Source: Malurus cyaneus samueli
Taxonomy: Eukaryota; Chordata; Aves; Passeriformes; Maluridae
Length of the DNA: 64,000 bases
Direction: 5' to 3'
NCBI GenBank assembly: GCA_009741485.1
Contig: CM019220.1
Span: 32,122,185-32,186,184 of the forward strand
Position numbers and translations under genes: made by a program. The notes under the pieces were generated by a model that ran no database searches, had not been told where the DNA came from, and saw nothing but the letters and a program-made list of their open reading frames with translations. Shown in pieces: positions 38,682 through 52,950 of the stretch; positions within the stretch are counted from its first letter, which is position 1, and every line of letters starts with the position of its first letter.

Positions 38682-41600
38682 CCCCTGCTCTGTGAGTGTG
38701 GTGCTGCTCCCTGGCAGTTGCCACAGAGATAGCAGCCTTATCTCTGTCTCTGCTTTTCTCTTCTTCCCCTCTGGCTGAGCTGCACCCTAAGCAAGCTGTC
38801 CTGCAGAATGATGAGCTGAGTAGCCCTGTCCCAGGATGGATGGCTGAGCCATTATATTGTACTTTGGACTCCCAGGAAGTTGCACTCGTTGGTGCAGAGT
38901 AGTGAAGGACACTGAATCTCCAAGGGGCCCTATGGCATGACTGGACCCAGAGTTCCCACTGTCTCTTCCCAGATCTTTGCCTTTAAATCACAATCCACCT
39001 TCTGCCTTCCAGCTGCCAGGGACCCTGATCTCCTCGGGTGCAATGAGTGAGAATGCCAGTGCCTGTGAATGCTGGAGTGCCATGAACTGTTTGGCTGGGT
39101 GGGCTATGCAGGAGAGAGGCAAAGAAGGAACAAGGGACATCAGTGGGGTCAGTCCTTTCATTTCCCTCCCTCAGTGCCTTGGCCATGACCTCAGGTTGCT
39201 GCAATCTGTAGCTGACTCATGGAGCACTCAGAGATTCAGTGCTGGTGACTGGCTGAGAGATGAGAGGTAACTGGTTTTTCTCCCAATCTAATCTACACCC
39301 CAGGGAGAAGAGATCATGTGGAAACAAAGCAAAGTGCTGAGAGTCAGTGTCCTCTGCTGACCTCATGAATATGATTATCTGAAAGGATAATGTTTACTTG
39401 GCAGCTTTGTGCATGCTCTTCTGGGTTCCAAATGATCAATATGCCTTCAAGAAGCTTATCCTAAATCCTTCTGACAAATTACTAATAGAAGTAATTTGAG
39501 CAATCAGACTATACAGGAAACTTAGACTTTTCCTATTCAAAAGCTTGGCTGCTGGGAATGCAGAATGCAAGATATTAATTTTGCCTTACACTTCTCCAAG
39601 AAGATTTTCTTACAGAAGGGAAGCTTTGTTCTTTTGAAGTGCAGTAGAAATAACAACATGGTCACTCCAAACAGTCTAGATTTGATCAGGTGCAGATAGA
39701 GGTATGGAAGAGCCTTGTATTTTCCTCCTGTGCTCAGAGACATGTAGAGGAAATGTGTCTTTATATGGAAAAAATGAACAGAACAGCAGAGAACCTTGAA
39801 AAGTTCAGAAAGGGGAGTGTGTTTGAACAGTTTCTCAAGCACTGCAGGATAAAATCTGTCCTGCTTCCACCTACATTGGAGTAAAGGAGGGAGATGATCA
39901 ACTGAGTGAAACTCCTAATGTGCAGTACCAATTAATTGTTGGTTGTTACAGAAAATATTCTCTTTGTCACCTTCAGAAGGGCACAAGGGATTTGACTAGA
40001 GGTGGAATCACAGAGAGATGACTGTCCTCCCTGCAGAGACTCAGATGGAAGAGACACTTTGACAGGGTAAATTAGATGCAGGACAAAGACCTTCTGATCA
40101 CAGCTGGTTTCAATGGGCTTATTTGAATGGGAAAACTCTGAGCTGAGGGCAAACTCTGCTGATGACTCAGGTTTGTGTATTGCAGTAAAGGAGTTGTAGG
40201 GTTTTTATTTTCAGCACTTCTGAGATTTCCTCTTCCCTACTGACACCACCACTAAAATGTTAAAAGATCTGAAGGGATGGAAAACAGCCCACTTGTGATG
40301 TTTGCTTTCCTGCTGAGCAGTCACTAGCAGGGTAATTTTACCAATCAGTCAGAACCCTAAGAAAATTTTGCTGCAACTTTGTAAAATCTGCTTCTGTCCT
40401 TCAAAAGAGGAGGCATTGCCTGTAGACAGCACACTGACTTGGCCCTCTGAAGCCTAAAGCTGAGTTTGAGACATCTCATCTTGTTTTGGGAAGGTGCCTA
40501 ATCCTCGTTCACCTCTTCAGAAAGCCTGAATGATACTTTTCTATTGAGGCTGCGCTGTTCCCATTTTAAGTTCTTCCTGGCAGTGACAGTATGTTTGAGG
40601 TCCTGCCCTTGCAGCATCCTGATCTTGTTTGGAGAATTTTGGTTTTAACTGTAGGATAGCTATAAAAATTGAAATGTGGGATGTAGAAAGTACAACACTA
40701 GTTAATATAAAAATGGCTTCTGTCATCAAGTTACTCTCTAGGACATTGGATTGTGGGTTAACACTGTTGCTGCCTTAAGATTTCAGGCTCTTACTGCTTT
40801 TGAAGATTGCTGCTTGTCCCATGGCTGATGGATGAATGTTTTGGCCCTCACAGCTGTCCCAGCAGCACTTCTGAGCCATAGAATTTTAACTATGAAGTAG
40901 TGAAAAAGGAAGTCACTACTTTCTCCCCCTGCTGACTAGAGAAAATAGATCCAACAGGTAGCAGCTTTGAGAAAACCCAGATGTAGATATGTAGATATGT
41001 TTTCCCCAGAACTGGAGCCTCAAACCCTGTGTTTATGGTCCCAGCAGCTGCACGTGTATGTCCCCTCTGACATGGCTGTCCTGTTATCCCATGGAAGCAG
41101 CCACTGACTCCAGAGCCTGGCTGGTGCTCAGGTGGCTGCAGCAGTGCCGTGGTGCCAGTGACAGGTTTGATGTTGTTATGGCTCTGCTGAGTGGTGCTGC
41201 TGGAGCTGAAATTAAACTGGAGCGGCTGAAGCCAGCGGCTGTGCTGGCTTGGTGAAAGATGTTCCAGATGTCCTGATCACTGTGTAATTTCCAGAAATAC
41301 ATCTGCATTTTTTCTCCCACAGTATTCTGAAAAAAGCTGCAGGGCAGCAGCAAGAGACACAGGTGGCCAGCGGCTCCAGCACACACCAGTCCTAAGGGGA
41401 AATCTAGTCTAAGCACATAAAAATCTATCTGTGTGCATCTGTGTCAGAAGTAGACACCAAATTTTTCACTTCTTTCTCATGCCAGAGGAGCTGCCTGCTC
41501 GCCTGGCTTGCCATGAGCATTAGGAATTCTCTGGGGCAGCCTGAGCATCAGCTTGTTGAGGGTTTTTTTTGGGAAACTCATCATGACCTCACCTTTGCAG

Positions 41601-44600
41601 GTTGTCAGTCCTGTGGTGTTACTGCCCCCACCATGTGGTGCTTATGGACAGGGCCCAGCACTGTGGTACTGTTATCCTGGCTGGATTAGCATGCACAGCA
41701 TCTTCTTCCAGAGACAGATCAGAAAGCAAATGAGATGACTGTGTCCCATATTAAACACATCATCAGTAACCAAATACACAAAGGAGAAAAGTGGTGACTT
41801 CAATGGAAATCTTCTGAGTGAAGCCAAAGGTGCTTTTAGATTTCCACTTCTTGCCAAAAAAAAGGTTGTATTTTGTGCATAAACTCAAAAATTGTGATGG
41901 TGCTGTTTCATGAAAGGTCCCATAAAAGGGTTTGTGTGACCAGGTGTGCAAGTCTCAGCACTGGTGTTAAATGCACCCTTTCCACATGATATTTTATGCT
42001 CCCCAAAAATAGTGTATTCAAATGCTGATTGTAACAAACAGCAAACAAAAATATTGGACAAGATGCTGGATCCAAGTCATGTCTTGGACCTGATTACTTA
42101 CTGTTTTCCTTATTTTCAGACCACTGAGTCAGAAACAAGCTCTTCCAGGGCACACTGTGCATTCAGCAGCTGGATGTCCATCACATGAGCAAAGATTCTG
42201 GTGCTGTTTCAAGAACTCTGTTCAGTGTTTTCTCCCAGGAGAGATCCAAGGCAATGTGTTGGAGACCTTGAAGTGTGACCTAATTCCAAAAGATAAAATA
42301 TTTGGATCATCAGTTTCTAATGGAATATTGCAATGAGGTACCTGGAAACGAACATGTTTTAATTACAATGAGCTATAAAATCTTGATGTCTGTCAGTAGG
42401 CTCTGCCCTGCTATTGGTTGGGTCACTGTAATGTTTTAGCCTGCTCTCTCAAGCAGACTTCCTTACTAGGGCAGAGAGAAGTCTTGTCTTGAGGTCTGGA
42501 CCTCTCTGGAGCCGGAAAGAAACTTGCTCTCCTCCAATCTATTTTAATTATGTTGTAAAGTTAAGGGGCTTTAAGTATGTAAGTCAAGCATCCTCAGAAG
42601 AATAGAACTATCTGCATGTTTTGTTTTTAATAATACTGAGTTTTTTTCACTTTTCTACCGGGAATTAAGCTGCTCCTTTGTGAGGTGGATCTGGAGCAGT
42701 ACGTGCCTGTGTCCCAAATTCCTGGTAAGGGGAGAGGAGTTATGTAACTGGCACAAGGAGATCAAAACTCCTGTTATGCTGTGCTCACTCAATAAAAGTG
42801 GTATCAGGGGACCACACATGCCAAAGTAGGCTTAAATAAACAGCACAGAGGCAATGGACCTGAATGACATATGGAAGGGTTACAGGAAGACAAAGTAATT
42901 TTAGTTGTGATTTAAGAGTTTACGGGAGCAATGGCAGATTAGGAGTAAATCTAGTATTCATCTGTATGTTACAAACAGCTGATTATTTTAATTAGAAAGC
43001 TTTTTCTTTTTCTTCTGGTTTTTTTTTCTATCCTATGCCTGGTGGACAGTGTGTGTTGGATCACAGCACATTCCCATTGAAACCCAGTGTGAAGGCTTCC
43101 ACAGGCTTGTCAGCATTCCAGGATCTGGTGAACTTCACAAATATTTATCAAGCAGATAAGCTTTTAGAGCAACTCATTCTAAATCATTGAAGTTATTTCT
43201 TGGAAAAGATAAAATTTGTTAAGTAAAGAAAAACCCTTTTAAAATTTCCTAAGAGATAGCACTTCAATAACAACTAGCATCCTAAATGCCCAGCATAAAA
43301 GGGAAGAATAGCATAGTATTTGATTTCCTGAGTGCTAAGAAACTAGCTAAGAACAACAAATATTGTCCCTGTTTGATTTGAAATGGAGCCATGCACATTC
43401 TGGCACTCCTCAGTAGTCCTTGCAGCTCTGCAGTGTTTTCCCACCATGCTTGGAGCCTTTGAACAGGCAATCTGTATGTACGTGTGTGGTGCCTCAGTAG
43501 ATATTTGGAGTTTCCCAGAGAGTTTCACACTGCTTACCTTTCCCCTGTTCCTGAGGTAAATGTAGATGGGCTGTAGCTCCTTTCTAAAACCTGCTCCTAA
43601 AAGGAGCTCCTTTCTAAAGCCTGCTTGGTTTTACTAGGTTTTCTGTTGTGCCTGAAAAACAAGAGGAAGACTATATCTTATATTGTTCATGGGCTACTTT
43701 TTGGCTTTCTCAGAACTTGGTGTAACAGAGGTACATTTTCATTGCTCAGATACCCCTCTCTTGCTCGAGCCTAATAAGAGCCAGCTATAAATCAGCCATG
43801 TAGTGCTTTCACAATGCTGGGGCACACACAAAAGGAGGCCTGATGGGCAAATGTAGTTGGTAAAAGGCCAGACTTACTTGAAGGAATTCCAAGTTAAATA
43901 GAGAGAGACCCTTTAACAAATTTCCTTTGGGCTCTGATGAGGTTAGCGAAGGATGTGTGAAGGGCAAAATGAATTCTCTCAGAACTCAATAGGAGCAGAA
44001 GGTCTATAAACCCTGGAGGATCACTGACATTTCTTGCTCTTTGCCTCCCATTTCTGGTCTGAGAATTGTCAAGGCCCCAGTCTCTTCAGAGCCTCATCAC
44101 TGCACAGAGGCACTCTTCCCTGGCAGTCTTTGGAACAGTGGGCTTTGGAACAAAAGGATCCACTGGAAAGGCCCCTGGTGTCCCTCAGAGGCGATAGGCT
44201 ATTACACAGTGATTGCAGTGCCTTAATGTTCCCTGTGAAAATGAGAAAATGCCCACCTTTGTTAAATGTCACCATTTTCAGAGATGTGGAAAGAGATATC
44301 AGAGGATGTGAGGAGATAAGAAAGAGAAGGTTGTTTGCTTTTCCCTTTAGGATTGGGATAGAGGTCTCACAGAGGTGCTCTGAGTCTTACCACTGCTTGG
44401 AAATGAAAACCAGGGCGGAAATAAAGGCTTAGCCACAGCAACAATGCAGCTGGGAACTGCTCATTACAAACAGCCTGTGTCATGGTGTTGTGGAAAAACT
44501 CTTCACTACCTCTACTACCTTTTAAACACTCCAGTCTTCTGTCCCTCCTCTTGGCATGCTCCTGCAGTCTGCTGCTAGGAGGCCTTGTGCATCCTGCTTT

Positions 44601-47600
44601 GTATTTGTTCTCTTATTCCTGGCTCTTGGTTCTTCTAACAGCTATTTTCAAACAGCTTTCGTGCCAAACTAATATACACTAAACATCTAATTTTAGAGAA
44701 GAAATGATCCCAGATGATTTTCTGACTTGTACTGTAATACATTTTTCTTAAACAGCAGCTTTGTTTTAAATCTTCCAAAAGTGATGTTAGCACTTGGAAA
44801 AGCAACCTCATTTGGGCCTCCTTTACCTGATATTTCACATTTCTGTAATGAGAATTATAAGTAAAATCATATTTCAAGGTCTTTAATAATGGTCTGGAGG
44901 TTAATACTAAGGGTTCATGCTCTGCATTTCCCTCAAATCTTAGTAGAAATACTTGGTTCCTGTGCATGTCACAATTTCTGTGCCATTGCCTGGTTGTTAC
45001 TGAAATCATAATAGAGAATTGCTTGTTTGGAGGTAAAGGTGAGATATGATGTGATCCTGTATCACTCTGGAGTTTCATAGGGAATCCTTGATAGAAAGCC
45101 CTGTTCAGTGGTGTAAATGCTCTCAAAATTTGCTCTAGGAGACATTCTTGTCTTCTTTTATCAGCTTGAGAGGAGACACCTTATGGACAATTCGCACAGG
45201 AACTCAGACTCTCAGCCAATAAATATTTGCATGCTCTCATGTGAAAAGCAAACTGGCCTTTGTCTGAGTGGTTACATGTGGCAGGGACAGAGTTGTGTGG
45301 TGTGCCGGGCTGCTGGGGAGAGAGCAGGACCCCTCAGCTCTGCAAGGGTTTAGTTCAGCTGGGCAAGTGAGCCCTGTTGGTCAGGGGGTGCTGGTATGGC
45401 AGAGCTACCTGTACCTGTTGGGCCAAGCTCATGAAGACTGTTTCATTAGATGAAAACTTGAGTCTGTGACCAGCTGAATGCATTCAGCTCTTGGTAGTGA
45501 ATAAAGCCTAAACAACCTGTACAACTGGCCAATGACTCCCTTGTATCTTCCCTGGAGATTTCTTACCAAAAGAGCCTATTCACGTTTGCTTCCTCAAGGA
45601 AATTTGATCCTGTGCATCTTTAATCTGCTCATCTGCAATTGTCACATTCAAGGAGATCAGTTGTCTTTAGATCTGTATATGCCACTTCTGTAAGTATTTT
45701 CTATGCACATTTTAAAATCACAGCACAGGAAGAACAGCATTTTCTCCTTAAACCCACAGCCCAACAGCAGACTGACAAACTGACAGACACCTTGAAATCC
45801 AGTGCTTCACCTCTGTCTCTCTAATATAAGTAGTGCAGTCTTTTCTGTGAAACAGAACAAAGCTTAATTATTAAACCTGTATTACTTCTGTGCTTCAGTT
45901 CTACCTACCTCATCATAGATGGGCACAGGTTCCTCTCAGGCCCGGCCTGCCATTTCATTATAAGTTTGGCTGCTAGCATGGTGGAAGGACAAGGAAGAGG
46001 GCTCTAGCTGAAATAAACCAAACACTAGTTAGATGAGCGGTGTTGCTGACCAGTGTTAATCATCATAATGCTGTTACTTCTTGGTCATTGCCTGTAGGAT
46101 GTGATGGAGATGTTGGGTCTAGCTCTGAGTAGAACAGCTTGAGCATTAGAAGCTGTGATGGGCTGATCACAATGAGTGATTGCCTTTGCTTGGACACCTC
46201 AGGTAGTTCACTGGGATCTATTTCTCCATAGCTCCATTTCTGACCCTTTCTCCATGGCATTGTCCTGTCTCTGTAACCATACATTTCTTTCTGCTAGGAA
46301 TAACAGAATGGTGTTTAGTTCTGCTTATGCCTCATACAACACAGAGATCCTAGACCCAACGATTCTACTGTGATAGCCATAAATATTCCTCCTTAAGCCA
46401 CATTAAACCAAAGGTTTTCCATGTGTTTGAGGTGTGATTGTCTGTCTCTGCTTCTAGTCTCAATATGAGCACAAGTCCTAGCCTGTTACTATGTTGCTTG
46501 AAAACAACCACCAGAGACTCTTGTGTGGATGCCAAGAAAGGTCATTGCTCACTGTTTTGAAAGGCAAAGCCCAAGTGGGAGATATGAAGACGTGTGATTA
46601 CCAATGCAATAATGATAAGGTGGTGTTACAATCAATAGAAATGTATTCATGAATTGCTTTGTTGATGGCTGTACACATACAACATCCACTGGATGCCAGT
46701 AACTGCTGAACATCTACCTTTACGTGTACCCAAGGTAACCTGACTTTCTGTAACTTCAAACTCTCAACAGTGTGGCAAATGCAATTGGAATCTTGCTGGA
46801 TCATGGGTTATTTGTGTTGTTTGATCTTATCAGATAGAAGTGTGAGGCTAAGAGCCAATGATTTTATCCTTTAGATATATAATCTAAATATTCCAATTTT
46901 GTGAGGGAAAAACAAAGACAACATGTAATATCTTTGTGGGATGTTGCTGGTACTTTTTTTTTTCTCCTACCTGAACCCAGACACCCAAAGATTTCATTTT
47001 GTTGACTCCTTTTTCTCAGCTGAATTTACAGCATTTGGTCTGAGCCCTTATGGCTTGATCCAAAATCAGCACAAAGGGATAAAATATTTTTAAAAAACTT
47101 GTTTTTTACTGTAATGCCTGTGTTGTCTTTTCACAAAGAATTTGCACTGATTTAGTAGCATGGCTACTATATAACATGTTATAACTAGCATGATCTACAT
47201 AGCTTTGTAGAGAGATGTAACAAAAAGTAAAGACAGAACTGCATAGTCTTGGGAAAAAGGAAGGCTAAGAAAACCTTTTTTTCTTCCGCATAATATCAAC
47301 TGGTTTAATAAGAAACATAATTTCTCTAAAACTTCAGCCTTGGATGTAATCACTGCAACTTTACAGAAGAAGACACACATTACTGTAGGATGTCTTGAAA
47401 CACCCTTTTCTGTTTATATGGAGTATCCTTGGGAAGAAAGAAACGTGACCTTCATTTACAAATAAATCATTGATTAAGTGTCTGAGCAACAGTTATAAAA
47501 AAAAACATAGAAAAAAGAAAAGAATGAAAAACACAGCAAATACCTTGATGACTAGTCAAACAGCAGAGAGCAGAGTGTCTGTTGCCAGGTATGCATCATT

Positions 47601-48360
47601 CCAATGCCGTTCTGTTGTCCCCCAAAGGATCAGTGTGGTGTGTAGATGTACACAAATATTGGGAAGTGGCAGACTCTTACAAATACAACCCCTCTCACCT
47701 CTTTGTTCCTGTCAGCCAGGATCCGCAGAGTATAACAAGCCCTTTCTACACCTTTATTTTTCTCTTCCATTTCAGGGTCGACTTTTAAAGCCTTTTTTTT
47801 TGATTTTGCTGTAATGTGATGCTAATTCTGTTGTAAGTCAAAATGTTGACAGGTGTATGCTTCCTCTGTAGGTTTAGAGCTTGTGGGTGAATAGCATGTC
47901 TGTGTGCCACATTTAGCTTTGTGCTTTGCTGGAACAGTGTGTTCCAACACATTAGGTTTTTTTTTCCTAGACCTCACCTTTCTGCCCATATGAAATGCAA
48001 GCTGCTTGCTATTTCATATCTTGCTCCTTTGTAATAAGCTATTTCTTTTCCTACACTGTCCTCCTCCTACTGCACTACCTTTTCTACACCTTTGGGATCC
48101 TTTCTGCTGGAAAAGGACCTCTTCAAGCCAAGTGCTGTCCTTGATTATTGCTGTGTATTTAGGGTAACTGTGGTGGTCTGGGGTCCCTGGAGAAGACCAT
48201 GGAGACCAAGAAGATAGTCATGGTTCCCAGGTGACATTGAGGCATTGATTTGGCATCCTATGTTTTGATGCCAAACTCCTGAAGGAGAGCTTAGGCATTT
48301 CCTAATGTCTCTGTTTTCTTGTAAGCAGAGCTGCAGTTGCCATGGATATATTTTGAGATC
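38682..48360. other. Non-coding, gene-poor stretch
   Basis: No gene was recognised. Open frames of up to 163 codons (for example on the minus strand at 44635-45126) have no recognisable motifs and no suitable splice context. A 30-base-period duplication lies at 43575-43625. The segment at about 42400-42540 has a mixed, slightly GC-rich composition like decayed LTR sequence, but no ends could be set. T- and A-rich tracts occur at 46950-46965 and 47496-47525. Confidence 0.5.
43575..43625. repeat. Two-copy tandem repeat, 30-base period
   Basis: AGCTCCTTTCTAAAACCTGC at 43575 recurs with one change at 43605, separated by a short CTCCTAAAAGG-type linker. It is a recent local duplication. Confidence 0.85.
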
Positions 48361-48687
48361 TTAAATGGAAGGGGAAGATGTTGAGAGGGCACGTGCTGTG
48401 GGACACCTTGTGCATTTAGACAGCAGTCTCTTCAGGAGCTGCAGCCAGGTAGACCCAAACTCCTCAACAATTTGAAGTCCAAACTCATCTACTGAATAGA
48501 CAAAAGGACCCTGGACAAAAAGCAAAGAAGCACTGGTGGCAGACCCCAGTCCTTGAACCATACCACCATGTGCTGCTACTGGAGCAGGGAGCAGAGTCGT
48601 GTAAAGAGAAACAGCACATCTCAATTTTCTGTCCCAATTTATAATTCTGTTCAAGGGAACAGAACATTTTTCTTGGAAAAGAACCAT
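48361..48687 (-). other. Open segment of uncertain meaning, minus strand
   Basis: A 108-codon frame reads on the minus strand with an even, protein-like mix of residues in its middle part (around VQGPFVYSVDEFGLQIVEEF). I find no family resemblance, splice consensus or regulatory context. It could be a decayed mobile-element fragment or a processed gene remnant, or it could be chance. Confidence 0.15.
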
Positions 48688-51600
48688 CTTAAAACTATTG
48701 GGTAGGATAAGAAAAGTTCATGGGCACTTTCCAAGCCATCTCCAGATTCAAGTGTTGATGTGGGAATAGATTTGGACTAAAAATACCCATTGATTTAATT
48801 TTTGGCAGACAAAAGGCAGCTACCTGAGGGACATCATAGGTAGCTGGGGCTCTTGAAGGAGGTGCCTGGGAAGGAAGTGCCTCTTGAAGGAAGGCTCTGA
48901 GATTTGTGTGCTGACTAGACCATCAGAGGTGTACACATTACTGCATTTTTCCCAGTAACACCAGACTTTCTGGTGCTCTTCTGAAACCATATTTAAAGTT
49001 GATGTAGAATAAAAAATGCCCTAAGTGCCAATGATGACTCCTTGCTTTGGAGGATGTTGGCTTTTAGCCCAGGTCAGTGGTTTCAGATGAGCCTGAAAGA
49101 TTTCTGTTTTATTTAGAATGGTGCCTCCTTTGGCACAAAAGACAGTTTTCTGTCAGAGATACCAACAGTCCCTGGTATACCCTCCTAAAACTATGTGTGT
49201 GCTGATCTCTCTCTTCCATTACCATGCATATTAGACAGGCCCTTGAAATGCCTGGATCTCACTCATTGACATGTCCTGGATTCTTTCAGGACTGTGGTGC
49301 TTTGGGAAGGATCAAATCACTCACGGGTCACCACGTGTCCCTGTGTTCCTGCCTCCCCCCATCTCCCAGTGTCCTTCCTGCTGTGCTTGAGCCATTGCTG
49401 CAGCATCACCTGGTGCTCCTACCCCACCATCTCTCTGTACCCTGCTTGTCCATGCAATGGTGCCATTGGGGCTGGGTTCATCCCACAGCAGTAACTGCAG
49501 CCACGGCTGGCTCAGCATCTGCAGCATCACCACCACACCCTAAAGGCAAGGACCCCAGGATCTGGGAAGGCTGAGGATCCTGATAGCTTGGCTACCGATG
49601 ACCCACAGAGACTCCCAGGACATTTGGGGGTGTTAAGGACCCCTTTGTCTGGGGCACCCAGCCCACCTCTGGGGACTCAATGTGTGTCTGCTCATAGAAA
49701 AATGATATTGCAAAGAAAAAGGTGATCTTACTAAATATTTATCTGTGTGCTGCATATTGAAATTGACTCACTGCTTTCAGTAACAGGTTTTGCCAGAAAA
49801 TGGACAAAGTCTTCTGTGTGAAATAGTACAGTTCTAACAATTAAGGATCTGTCAGGTTTCCACCAGATGAATAGTTATTTAACTAAGTGAGGATATATGT
49901 CCTGCACTATTTAATATATAATAAAATTCTTTTGATGAATGTGTGAACTAAGATTAAGGCTGCTAATTTCATCACTGACAGTGGAGTCTCTCTGTGTGAA
50001 AAATAATGTTTTTGCATTGACACATTAATTGTTGATAATTTTTCCATGCAGTTATTTTACATGCAGGGATCCAAACGCCACCATTTTCCAGAAGGCAGGA
50101 ATAAAACTGCAAAAGCTTTAGAGGAAGCTGGGCAGAGAGCTGTTGTTCTGACTTTGCTGGCAGAAAAAGAGTAATTTTGGATGGGACCAGAATCTGTGAC
50201 TTTTTATTGGAAAAATCGGTCATCCCAGTTCCCTTGGCTGGTTCTGAACATCTTACTTCCCAATACCCAAAACCAGTTTTAGGTGTTTGGGAGAGAACTG
50301 TGGCTTCTTGCTGGCCAGTCCTGCACCCGAGCACACTGATTTCTCCAAAACAGATTGTATGATTTTGTATGAGTGCTGCATCTGCTGCATGTTAAATTGA
50401 TATTGTGTTTACTGGTGTCAGGAGACAGAAAGAATAAATAGCCTCTAAGCAGACAGAAGGCTATATTTAGGTCTAGGCTGAGTATGCCCTCTGCCTGCCA
50501 AATATAAAAAATCCAAACCCAAATGCCTCTTCATTTCCTGCTAGAAGGGAAGCAGCCTGTACTATGGTGGAATATAGAGGTTCCTGAGTTAGATTTAAAT
50601 GAAATGCATTGGATATCACAGAGGAATCCAGCTGTGGGACTCAGCACGGGATAAATTTATCTTGCTCTCTGCACTCTGCTCTACTCTGGTTTAAAGGTTT
50701 GACAAATGATCTGCAGGTCTGAATATTTCAGAAACAGCCTGGCGTTAATTCCAGGTTCAAATAGGAAGTAAAGACTGCCAAAAGACATTGAGAAAAGAAA
50801 AAGAACTGCTTATCATCAGCATGTAGAAGACTTTAGCCTTTCAAGAGGAGATTCTGAGCTCCTGGTGAGAGAAGACTTTCATTACCTGCATTCTAGTCTT
50901 ACAATTGTATAACTAGGCTAGATCTTTTGTTCCCAGAACTTCTGAAGTTGCTAAAAAAAATCAATTATTGACAGCCTCTTTTTTCCTTCCCTTTTGCCAA
51001 GACTGAGTCTCCTCAGTAATGCTGAGCCTATGCACACTGCTCAATCAGCAAGGAAACTGCAAATTATCATGAAATGGAGAACCACAGCATACACCTTTGT
51101 GGGGAAGACAGTTGACAAGATAGGAGAGCAATTTTCCCTTCTAGATACTGTGTCCTTCTCTGTGCAGGATTACCTGTAGATATGAGTGGAAAACCACCTA
51201 ATCCATAATCCCAAATTGTTTGTAGCATGAAAGTCAGGTTGCTCAGGTCCCATTTAAAGCCCAGCACAAAGTAATGCTTCAGGACCTGCTGTTTCAGAAA
51301 AAGGTGGTTTATTTTAAACGTTTCAGTATATGACTATGACTCACTGGGTCATGTGTGTTTTGAATGCAGCAGGGTCTGTTGTATGGGTATATACACATAT
51401 ATGTACATGGGTACAACTGTATGTTAGTGAGAGAAGTTAGAGGTGACTAACTGCTTCCACTTCTCACTTCGATGAACTAGACACGCGTATCATTGCTTAA
51501 CTTCAAGCTAAGCACACATTAAATACTGGATGCTGATTAAAAGCTTTCTACACAACTCACTGGACAAGTAGCAAAGAGTTTTTTCCACAACAAAATGCTT

Positions 51601-52932
51601 ATTTCCAGTATCCAGCAGAATGGATCCTGGATCACTGCAAATTCAAAACTGACTGTGAATGACCAAGACAATGATACAATTTCTTTAGCCAGCCAGGTAA
51701 GACACAGTCTTTTATCTTGGACTGTAGTAAAAATGCTGCTTTGATTCAATTGATTCAATTGTCGCTTAAATGGATATAAATCAGGAATAGATAATGTAAT
51801 TCTTACATCTGTACTTCACCTTCTGGTAAGTCTCATGGGCTCAATGGTGATGTGATCTAATTTAAAATGTCTTTGAGTATTTATTCAGAATGAGTTTTGC
51901 AAGACTATTCTGGAGCACTTTTCTATTTGAAAGGAGAAAGTAAGTTTTTTAAAAAAAAGTCATTTTAAAGGAAAAGTTAAGGCAAGTACACTCAGCATGA
52001 AATCCTGGTTAGACACATGACAAGATTTAATCTTTAATGTTCCCAATCCTTCAGGCCAGGCTTCCAACACTGGGAGATTTTGAGTTCTTGCTCCTGAACA
52101 TACTGACTGCTAAGAGGACACAGCAATCCCAGTCTCTTCATTTTGTGCTGGCTTAATAGGAACAGTGTGAAGGACAAGATGCAGCATATGTTAAAAGTAT
52201 ATGCCTGTGGGCTACATGTGTCATGCAGCTGGAAGGCTGCTGCCTTATACAAGTAATCAGTAATATAGCCAAGAAACAGCCATTATAATCAGGCATATGG
52301 GCAGCCAAGTGAGTAATGCTACCAGGAGGAATGCCTACAGTACAGCAGTTGTGAAATACTGGTTTAAAAGTCCTAGAGTGGTTGCTTTTCCCTGACAAGT
52401 CATTCCTGCTGAAGCAGGCATCTTTCCAGGCTAATAGTTTCTAAGTGCACTTTCAGACTTACATGTTTTGGATGTCTTTAGCTGAAGCTGGATTGTTCTT
52501 CCTGTCTATATGTGTGATGCCTCCTATCATAACCCATCATTTCAGCTTATCATCACCCTCCTGGGAATCTTGAGTTCCTCAACAGAGGAACTGACTGCAA
52601 ACCTCCCCTCATGCATCATTTCCTGGAGAATTCAGTCAGTTTAGCAGGAAGGGCTGAAAGCCAAAACCTACAAATAAGATAAGAGTTATTATGGCAAAGA
52701 GAACAGTAAATGTATTAAATGTATCAGCTGCTTTTCTTATTTTTGACTTTTTTTTCCCCCTTTCTTCTCTTTATCCTTTATTGTATGTCAAAGTGAGGAT
52801 GAAATCTGCCTCTGTCCGATACTGGCTACTGTTAAAAATAGACATGTCCCCAGTAAGATGTTTTGGGGGATGGGGTATTGCTGATACCTGTTCAAAGCTC
52901 TCACTTCGCAATTTTTGCTCTCCAACTTTTCT

Positions 52933-52950
52933 CCCCCCCCCCCCCCCCCC
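52933..52950. repeat. C18 homopolymer
   Basis: Eighteen uninterrupted C residues (G on the minus strand) are followed by AGTTACATG. Runs this long are unstable, are difficult to sequence and can form G-quadruplex on the G strand. Confidence 0.95.

Noticed and set aside
44635..45126. 163-codon minus-strand frame
   Set aside because: No family resemblance, no splice signals and no neighbouring exon were seen.
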